A stretch of 64,000 nt of DNA, from positions 248,001-312,000 of the forward strand of contig BDSL01000012.1 of NCBI GenBank assembly GCA_003116995.1. The letters are read 5' to 3'. Under the pieces are notes generated by a model, which ran no database searches, was not told the DNA's origin, and saw nothing but the letters and a program-made list of their open reading frames with translations. The position numbers were made by a program, and so were the translations under genes. Shown here piece by piece: positions 56,301 through 64,000 of this stretch (position 1 is its first letter; every line of letters begins with the position of its first letter). Origin of the DNA: Yamagishiella unicocca (lineage: Eukaryota; Chlorophyta; Chlorophyceae; Chlamydomonadales; Volvocaceae).

Positions 56301-59300
56301 TGCTGACCCCTGCCGCCGCCTGTCCACGCAACCAGCGGGCGCGTCCTCTCAAAGAAACCCACAAGCTCCCCCACCATTCACCAGGTGTGTTCCTTTACCT
56401 CCTCGACGTCGTACTCCGCACCATCCAGCAAAACTTCAACTCCACTCGTGTCAGCACCGTCGCCGGTGACTCGTCCGTCGCGTCCGCAACCGTCTCGCCC
56501 AACGGCGGCGTCCTCACACTGTCCCTCCGCTGCGACCAGGTGAGGCAGGGCGGCGGCGGTGTGGGGGCCGGATGCGACAGGACGTCAAGGACCAGCCGCA
56601 CCTGAAGCATGCGAACGACACTCATTCACTGCTTGCTCTCCGCCGACATACAGATGAATGGGAGGTTCAACGCTGCAGGGTGCGCAACATTGCTTGTCAG
56701 GTTGTCCAGGTCAGGCAACGCGCTGGTCCATGCCGTTCTGTGGAAAGTTAATTTCCGTAGCCCTCTGATCCTTACCCTGACGTCCCATGCGCCCCCTGGC
56801 CCCCTGCCTTCCGGATGTATGTCCCACCTTCGCCTCCCACCGCCCACCACCTCCCAGTCCCTCCACTGGGTTGGCTCCGACATCGTCTTCATCAACGTGC
56901 CCGCCATCAGCTGGTGGCAGTGGCACCCCTTCACGCTGGCCTCATCCGCCGCAACTGACGCGGGCGGTGAGAAGCGGATGGTCCTGCACATCAAGAAGTA
57001 TAACAGGTGGACGCAGGTGCGTGAAGCAGCTGGTTTCTTTGGTGAATCACCCAGGGGTTGCAAGGAAAACCCGTGTAGGGGTGGGGCGGCCGCATACATC
57101 TAGAGCGATAATCACTATCTCCGGACCAACATGTCAGCAGCCTACTCGGCACCACCGCCACTAATCCGCTCACGTCCTGTGCCTCCCCCGCCCCCTGTCC
57201 CGCAGCGCCTCATCTCCCGGCTCGCCACCGACGCCTCCTCACTCCAGCTGCACGTCAGCGGGCCGTACCTTGGCGCCAACCGCAAGTGGATGGCCGACTT
57301 CGACAGCCACGTCTTTGTGATCGGAGGCATTGGGGTGAGCTCCTGGATGGCTGGACCTATCCTAGCTGCACTAGGTTGTTCCCTGCCTACCCGGGATGGT
57401 AATAGTACACGTCACGCGGCCGCACGTTGAGTCATCCGACAGATTCACATGGCAGCTGCGTGGTGCACGTCAAATCCAATGCCTTGATCCTGCCTGCGCA
57501 ATACGCCCCTTCTGGCCCAGAAGGCGGGGTGAGTTAGCGTCCGAGCGAACTATCGCGGTACGGTGGCACTTGTTGGCGAGGCGCTAAGTAGGGTTGGTTT
57601 GTTGTGCCGGCACGCAGGTAACTCCGGCGCTGGGAATGCTTCAGGAGCTTATCGCCAGGCGCAGGGCTACTGCTGCTGCTGCCGCCGCTGCAGCTGGAGG
57701 GGCCGCTACAGCCGCCGCCCCACATGGGCCCAGCAGCGGCCGGGTGAGCCTAATCTGGATCAGCCGCAGCATGGACGAACTGAGCGCTCTGCCAGCGGAT
57801 GTCCTGGAGGAGGCGAACAGGTGGGTAGCCAGGACGCAGTGATAGGCGGTCTGGTGTTTTTTATTATCTGATAACTCGCTCATGGCTGCGAAATTCGTGA
57901 GCATGCAAGTGACCTTCTCCTACGCACGGCGGCCTACCTTGCAGGGACCAGAACTCCTGGCTGGACCTGCGGCTGTTCCTGACGGCCCGCTCCACACCCG
58001 CCGGTACGGACGCGAAGCAGTGCCCACACTTGGACGACAGCTGCGGCGAAAGCAAGACATCGTCTTCCGAAGACGGGACCCTGGCGGTGTGTGTCGCCCC
58101 TGCCAAGAACGCGGCGGCGGGCTCTGACGCAACTCTGGCCAACGCCTCCGGCGCCGTCACCAGCGGCCGGTGAGCCGTTCGTTGTTCTCCCACATAATAA
58201 CAAGGCATGGCGCGAGCTGCTGCAGGCCACTCTAGGAAATGCGCACCTGCCTTTCAACGCACCTATCATACATGCTTTGTACGTATGCATGGATGTAGGT
58301 ACGTTTACAAATGCGCTTCTTCCTCATTGCTCACGGGCTGCGAACAAAGTCTAGAAGCAACGCACCCGCCCACCCGTATTTTCTGCTGCACATGCCGGCA
58401 GTTTCTGCATGTCCTGGCTTCTGCTACTAAATAATAATTGTCTTTGTCTTTGGTTTTACCTATATGTTGCAGGCCGCTAGCGCACCCATACATGTTCAAC
58501 CCGCTGTTGTGGATGGTGGCTGTCGTCCTGTGTTTCGGCGGCGGCTTTGCGGGACTCATCTGCTCCCAGGCGTACGACGCCTACAAGGCCCGCAACGTGT
58601 TTGCCCGCAAGGACTTCTGCTACGTGGGAATGCTGCAGTTTGCGGCCCTGGGCCTGGGAGCGGTGCTGCCACCCGCGGTGCTTATGCTCGCACTTCACCT
58701 GCACCGGCGGTGAGTGATGAGCAAACAAAGCGAGCCGCAGAACTGTCGTCGCTCGGCCCTGCAAGGAACTGCGTGCTCGCCTATGCTTGCAGCAATTATT
58801 CATTACTATTCCTGGTTATGTATTATGCATGATGATATCATTACTACGCATCCACCATCCATCACATGCTGTCCTGAACCCCAATTGATACCGCTGCTTG
58901 CCGCTGCTGTAACATAAACAGGAGGACATCAAACGGGCGCTTTGTAAATGTCGAACAGCGCGAGAACCCGACTTTCTCAGCCATCGCGGATGCAACCACC
59001 AAGGCGGTTGGCCTGAAAGCCAGCGATCAAAACAACGATTCGAAGTACACCGAGGACTCATGCAGCCCGCCAGGTTCTAAGGTCCACGCAGAAGACGTCA
59101 GAGGCGGCAGCCCCAGCCTTGACTCCTTCATCGCGTACGGCCGTCCCGACCCGGCAGCCCTGTTGGCTCAGATCGCCCACAATGGCGGAGACGGTCACAT
59201 CACGAGAGCTTGTGGAGCGGATTCGGATTTCGATTCCGATACGAACCTTGAGAACCTCCGGGTTGCGGTCTTCGTGGCAGGCCCAGCTGCACTCGTGGGT

Positions 59301-59393
59301 GCGGTGGAGGAGTCGTGTGCGCGGCTGAACGGCGTGTGGGGGCGCAAGGGCCAGGCGTATCTGGATGTCACGGCCATCAGCCACGAGCTGTAA
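53324..59393 (+). CDS. Ferric reductase/NADPH oxidase-like flavocytochrome, copy B
   Basis: Exons: 53324-53575, 53786-53953, 54231-54429, 54598-54892, 55150-55275, 55629-55706, 55974-56191, 56385-56539, 56858-57016, 57206-57334, 57618-57820, 57945-58169, 58473-58709, 58922-59393. Intron positions and phases are the same as in copy A, giving 971 aa. All functional motifs are kept: haem pairs in KYHRWLGHGTLLVFSLHG and CHILGVVVFMLFAFMH, HPFTLASS, VSGPY, GGIGVTPALGML, and the two extra C-terminal helices. Exon 4 is 21 nt longer (an added Ala/Thr run) and exon 12 is 12 nt shorter. Identity with copy A is uneven: exons 2, 3, 5 and 8-11 are almost identical, while exons 1, 6, 7 and 14 differ more. 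Nothing suggests a pseudogene. The same reaction is predicted, and differences in expression are likely since the promoters share only one short block. Confidence 0.92.
54945..55022 (+). repeat. Solo end of the 41-bp inverted-repeat element, in copy B
   Basis: Carries TCAGTGTCAGGCGATGTGCC, then GGTCTGGAACCCACTGTTACCGTTACAAC. It lies in intron 4 of copy B and is missing from intron 4 of copy A. It is almost identical to 49997-50079. Confidence 0.75.
57055..57078 (+). repeat. GGTTGCAAGGAAAACCCGTG insertion in copy B intron 9
   Basis: Copy B reads CCAGGGGTTGCAAGGAAAAC, then CCGTGTAGGGGTGGGG. Copy A at 48652-48668 reads only GAGGGTTGGGGCGG, so about 22 bp are present in one paralogue alone. Confidence 0.65.
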
Positions 59394-62176
59394 CGGACGA
59401 CAGCTCAAACGAGGCAGAACCAGAGCTGCAGGAGGTGGCGGTTTGCTCTGACTAAGCAGGGCTTTTGTGCGCGTATTGACTCGGCATGCAGGCGTGGATG
59501 CAACCATGAAATTGCCTAGTTGGTTTCCGTGCGAACCCTTGGTGATGCGTAGTATGGATTGTGTACTTCGGCTTATTTGTGACGCTCCATGTTTGCGCAA
59601 TTTCCTTTTTCTAACTTGCTACGTACATTGCGTGATCTCCACTATGTTTTTATCCGCGAGTCCTATGTTGGGCGGGCTTGACTGTTCCTGCTGCAGTGGA
59701 AAAGTTATCTACTCTGGCATAGGTACCATACGTGTTAAAAATGCTGTCCGTTGCAAGGTTTTTGATGTAAAGGAGTAGAGGGCCACCAGGCGCGGCCGTA
59801 CAATTCTCAAGCGAAGGCTGGCTCTTGAACGCAGCCGCACGCCTATGCAATGGCGCTTAAGGCACGTTCGTTATTACGTAATTGTGATGTTTAAGGTACT
59901 GTATGCGTGGCGTTTACCAGCAGGTCATGTGATGGCCCTTACCTGAGCGGTGGGCAGGGTCGCCTAGCTCTATAGCTACCGGTAACTGTAAGGCATTTCC
60001 CTTCCGATGAGCAGCGCAAATCGCGCAGGTCGGCACAGGTCACCCCACTTATCAGGATCGACTTGAGAGCAACCCATGCCAAGCTCCGAGCAGGATGATG
60101 GAGCAGAGCAGTGCACGCTCAGTGCATACTACACGTAACGGCCATTCGCCCACACTCCGCCCCCGCTCCCTATGACGCTTGAATTTATTGTGCTCGCTAA
60201 AAAAGTAGTCACTTCTGTTATCCAGCAGTATGTAAGGAATAGAATTGCAATTGGAACGTGCTTTGACGGCACAATTGATTAAGCACCAACTTGGCAACTC
60301 GACCCTTGCCATGCAGTGAATGAAGAAGTTAGGCTGGCAACGAACGGCTACTGAAGGAGTTAATCCGACAATGAATGGCTAATCTGGGTGTCATTCCGCT
60401 GTGCGCATTGGCTTAGCATGAGAACAGAAAGCATGGCGCGAAGCATAATACCATCTCGATCGATGCGCCTGTCAAAAATGGAATGGATCGGGTATCAAAT
60501 CACGAAGGTCGGTTTTCGCGGATCGAGGACAGATGCCAGCATTTGGGTCGCGGCGGTAACACGCTACACACTGCAGACATATATCTAGGTACTCCGTCCG
60601 CCGTGTGCTTGACAGGCAAAACTTGAAGGGAGCCTTTGCTTGCGTGCCTGCGAAGCTACTTGATGTTGCAAGGGCAGGCCAGTTTGCAGCATCCTGGTCA
60701 CTTCATTGACGTTGTAATTGTAAACTGATACTTGACGTTAATCGCTCGGCTGGTCATGTGAGGGGAGAGCGGTCGTGCACCTACGGAGTGCCAGTAAGCG
60801 GGACCAACGCGAAGGTGGCGGATTGGAATCAGGATAGAGTTTCCTACCTGAGGGAAAGGGCAGCCGGTTCCCAGGAATGAAGGGGCTGTAGGGATTTTGC
60901 TGGAAACTGCTGGGTAGTTGAAGCAGTTGTGATGTCGAACGAAACATCCGCAGATAATGTCGCGAAGTAAAACATCCTGTATCATTGCGTAGACACCTTA
61001 CATGATTTTAAGGCGCTGCAAATTTTTAGGTCGCAAATGCCGGAACCAGGTTACGTTTTTGATTTAGCTGCTGAGGACATATGGATGCCAGGTAGTTGTG
61101 GTGAACAACGGCTACGAAGTCGGGTTTCGTTAGGCTTCGTCCGTCAGTCATCTGTGGCTGCTGTCGATCCAAGTCGGCGATTGCTTGTCGCTCGCTTTTC
61201 GCAAACATTAAATCCAAGATTGCGCCCAAGTGCAAATGTATTCAGTTTATATTGCGCCGTTTTGCTCGCAGCATTTGTTGGGCAAACCGTAACTATATTT
61301 GCAACTTGGGTACTTGGCAGCCACTTCGCAGGGTGTAACTACTGGTAGGTCGGTGAGGCCGGGTGATCGGGCTGCGATCCTGGCAGTTCCTGGCCAAACC
61401 AAGTTGGGTGAACCAGCTGCGATACCACCTGCGCACGTCACCACCGTGCGTCGCACCCACACCCCGCTGGCGCCCGCTGCTGGCCTAGCGGCCTCCGCAG
61501 GCACCCAGCTAACCAAATGCAAACCAACTCCCCACGTCCCCAACTGTGACTCGGCTCTAGCACGCGACGGCGATTGTTGCCTCCCTACTCCCTACCCGTG
61601 CCAGTAATGGTGGCCACCTAGCGGTGTGCATGATGGGGTCCCGCCATTCGTTCAGTCGTGGGTTGAGAAAAATGCAGCCAGCCTACGCGCCGCAACGTGC
61701 CCAAGGAAATGCGGGTCTTGCGTCCTTGGCGGTACCGACCACAGCCGCTGAGCCGGGGGGACTCCGCCAGACAGGAGTTACATGATGATGAGTTCTTGAC
61801 CCTCCACATGGGTGTTTGTGAGTGTGTGCGTGCGTAACAATTGCGTGTACAACCCGCCCTTCCAAGCACCACGGCAACCTGCAGGGCCTGTCGTGACAGC
61901 CCGCGCACAGCCAGCAGAACCGCTACCACTGCCCATCGCCGCCAGCACACCGACCCCGGCGCCACAGCTTCAATCCAATCCTCGCCAGGTCCAATCACTC
62001 GCCCACAAAGTGCTGCGGCCGCGGCTACCCGCCGCCCCCCCAACTTAAGCCTCCCCAGTCCCCACCCGCACCCCGCACCCCTTCCGTCTGTTCCCTCCGT
62101 CGCCACCTGCCGCTGGTGCCGCTACCGCCGCCGCCCCCCTCCGCGCCGCCCCCCTCCGCCCCCTCGCCGGCTGCCC
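59394..62176. other. Convergent intergenic region
   Basis: 2.8 kb between the end of reductase copy B and the end of NOT3, which face each other. It should contain both 3' untranslated regions. A plus-strand TGTAA lies near 59987, and a minus-strand TGTAA (TTACA at 61784-61788) lies about 390 bp past the NOT3 stop. Only short ORFs without domains are present. Confidence 0.6.
61784..61788 (-). terminator. Candidate poly(A) signal of NOT3
   Basis: TGTAA on the minus strand, about 390 bp downstream of the stop codon at 62177. TGTAA is the usual poly(A) signal of volvocine algae. A five-base match alone is weak evidence. Confidence 0.35.
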
Positions 62177-64000
62177 TCAAAGCCCTTGAACCTGCGCCAT
62201 TGCCATCGCCACGGTCTGCTGCGGTGTCAGGTTTGCGACGCGCAGCTCGTCCTCCAGAGCGTCGTACCGGAACGTGAAGTTCTCCTTGCGGCGGTAGCAC
62301 CAGCCAGTCTGGGGGGCAGGCGGGAGGTAAACCGCGGTCAGAGGAAAACCGTGAAAAAGACATAGCCAAGAAACCGGTGTGTTGCGTGGAGAGAGGGGGT
62401 GAGAGAATGTACCGTGCGTGCCTGGGCGAAACAACAGGCCTGCAGGACGGAATGGGAGCGGAGCCCCTCGCCCGCCCAGGTTGCACCATCCACCCGCCCT
62501 GTGCCGCGAAGTCCCGCCCCGCCCCTGCCCAGCCCCCACCACACCTGCATGTCGTCGTGTACAATGTTGTAGTCGAAGTAGACGTACGCGCCCTGTTCAT
62601 ACTCCTCCGACGTGACGGCGGGTTCCGTGAAGCGCTGGAACCAGGCGTTGTGGTGGCGGTGGAAGCGCCAGGACTGCCGCTTGAGCTCGTGCGCGGCGAG
62701 GAACTGGGGCGAGCAGGAGGGAGGGGGGAGGAGGACGGGGAGGGGGCAGGTCGAGGATTACGGTTGGGCCTTGCTCAGGCGTGGGACACCTGACTCGATA
62801 ATGTTTTACTTTTATTGTTTATTTTATTTCTTTATTACTCGATTGGGGCACTGAAACGGCATCGCAGATGCGCGAGCTGTGCCCCCGGGTGTAGTGTGTG
62901 TGGCGTTACGGTCAGCGCGGGTGCTGGCTGGCCGTCCCCGACCTCTCCCGAAGCGTCCAGGTGCCGTACCTGCTGGTAGGTGTTGGGCTGGAAGTAGAAG
63001 GCAAAGAAGAGGCACTCCGGGTCCATCTTGCGGAAGAGCGCGGGGTTGTCGACCACCTCGGGCGAAGCCTAGTTGAGGCGCGGCGGGGCGGGGGGGGCCT
63101 AAGAGGTGGCGCAAGTGCCTGCCAGCGGTGAAGCGGGACAGGCCGGTCCAGCTGGTGCGACTGCGCACGAACAGCAGCAGCCAGCCAGCCGCCCGACAGT
63201 CCCGCCCTTGCGACTTCGGCTAACCCTGGCTCCCCTACCTCTTTGACCGCGTGCCCGTCCAACCTACCAGCGCCGTTCCCGCAGCCCGCCTGAGGTACCC
63301 TGATCCCAGCCCGCCTACGGTACCCTGTTTACATCCCGGCGCCCCCCCGGCGCTACCCCGCCGCGCCCTGCAGCCCCCTCACCCCCCTCACCCCCCGGGG
63401 CCGGTCCCACCTTGGGGTAGGAGGCGGGCACTGCCACGGGATGCCGGGGCCGCGTGTGTTTCCAGTCGGTGTCGGTCAGCTGAGGCATGACGCCGCGACT
63501 GGGGGGGGGAGGGAAGGGTAAGATGCGGGGTTGCAAGGAAAACCCGTGTACGAAGGGAGAACCGTTTAGGACAGACGTGGGGAGGTGGGGAGGAGGGCGA
63601 TAGGGTGAGTCGCGAAAACAACCTAACAAGCAAAGCAAAAACTTGCTCATGCCCCATGACTACATGCCTGGCAACTCTTTAGTCATATGTCCATCCCAGT
63701 CAGCCCCCTGCCACACCTCCAGCCGAGACCCCACCCAGCCGCAGCGGCCCACGCCCTGTCCCTTCCCCCTGCCAGCTGCGCTCCCCACCCCGGCTGCCAC
63801 TCACGCGTAGCACGACTCCAAGATCTGCTTGGCTGCAGCCACCGTGTATGCCGGCACCACCGGCGGCAGCTCGCCGGGCAGCAGCGCGCCGCCGCCGCTG
63901 GACCCACCGCCGCCACTGGCACCTGCATGCGGCGACAGGCCCTGGCCAGCTGGGCCACTTCCCCCGGCGCTGCCCGGCCCCATTCCCAGCCCCGTGCCGG
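62177..64000 (-). CDS. NOT3: CCR4-NOT complex subunit NOT3, C-terminal part
   Basis: Read right to left: exons from beyond the right edge to 63805, then 63498-63411, 63068-62970, 62703-62545 and 62308-62177. Phases agree at all four introns, and the stop is at 62177-62179. The visible protein holds the NOT2/3/5 box: [56 protein letters not shown] and [20 protein letters not shown]. This Trp/Tyr-rich order is characteristic of eukaryotic NOT3/NOT5. In that family the domain dimerises with NOT2 and docks on NOT1, coupling deadenylation and mRNA decay. The upstream piece is a Gly/Ser-rich linker followed by [12 protein letters not shown] and a Pro-rich segment ending [10 protein letters not shown] short tail, [18 protein letters not shown], follows the box. 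The N-terminal coiled-coil half lies outside the window. Confidence 0.9.
63527..63570 (+). repeat. Dispersed repeat, GGTTGCAAGGAAAACCCGTG family
   Basis: GGGGTTGCAAGGAAAACCCG, then TGTACGAAGGGAGAACCG, in a NOT3 intron. It is almost identical to 24075-24114 in the receptor gene. Confidence 0.65.

Overview
The window is nuclear DNA of a green alga, most likely a volvocine chlorophyte (Chlamydomonas/Gonium/Volvox group). The evidence is GC-rich exons split by many GT-AG introns, very long Gly/Ala/Ser-rich protein segments, class III cyclases with PAS or periplasmic-binding-protein modules, a ferric-reductase pair, TGTAA poly(A)-like signals and many short intronic repeats. There is no sign of operons, prophage or CRISPR. 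All gene models below were assembled by hand by matching splice sites to codon phase. They are predictions, but phases agree at nearly every junction.

Layout. (1) 4290 to 1, minus strand, running off the left edge: a signal-anchored coiled-coil protein of unknown function, 8 exons. (2) 5959-14441, plus: a PAS-containing class III nucleotidyl cyclase with guanylyl-type specificity residues, 11 exons, about 1,801 aa. (3) 14442-20062: intergenic DNA with repeats. (4) 20063-41108, plus: a giant predicted receptor of about 4,493 aa in 20 exons, with a signal peptide, solute-binding-protein-like ectodomain, one membrane segment, two degenerate cyclase homology domains and a 1,600-aa low-complexity tail. 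(5) 41109-44210: repeats and a possible small minus-strand gene. (6) 44696-51252 and 53324-59393, plus: tandem paralogues of a ferric reductase/NADPH oxidase-like flavocytochrome, 14 exons each, 975 and 971 aa, both intact. (7) 62177 to the right edge, minus: the C-terminal half of the CCR4-NOT subunit NOT3.

The two cyclase genes would make or respond to cyclic nucleotide signals. The larger one has the layout of a cell-surface receptor whose two cyclase domains keep different catalytic residues. The reductase pair would move electrons from cytosolic NADPH through FAD and two haems across a membrane, as in reductive iron uptake. Both copies carry a conserved upstream block with hexamers resembling iron-response elements. 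NOT3 is a housekeeping mRNA-decay factor and is unrelated to its neighbours.

The most unusual content is the two-domain receptor cyclase, the patchy near-identity of the reductase paralogues (suggesting gene conversion), and several families of short dispersed repeats. One family is represented by a 435-bp element with perfect 41-bp terminal inverted repeats.
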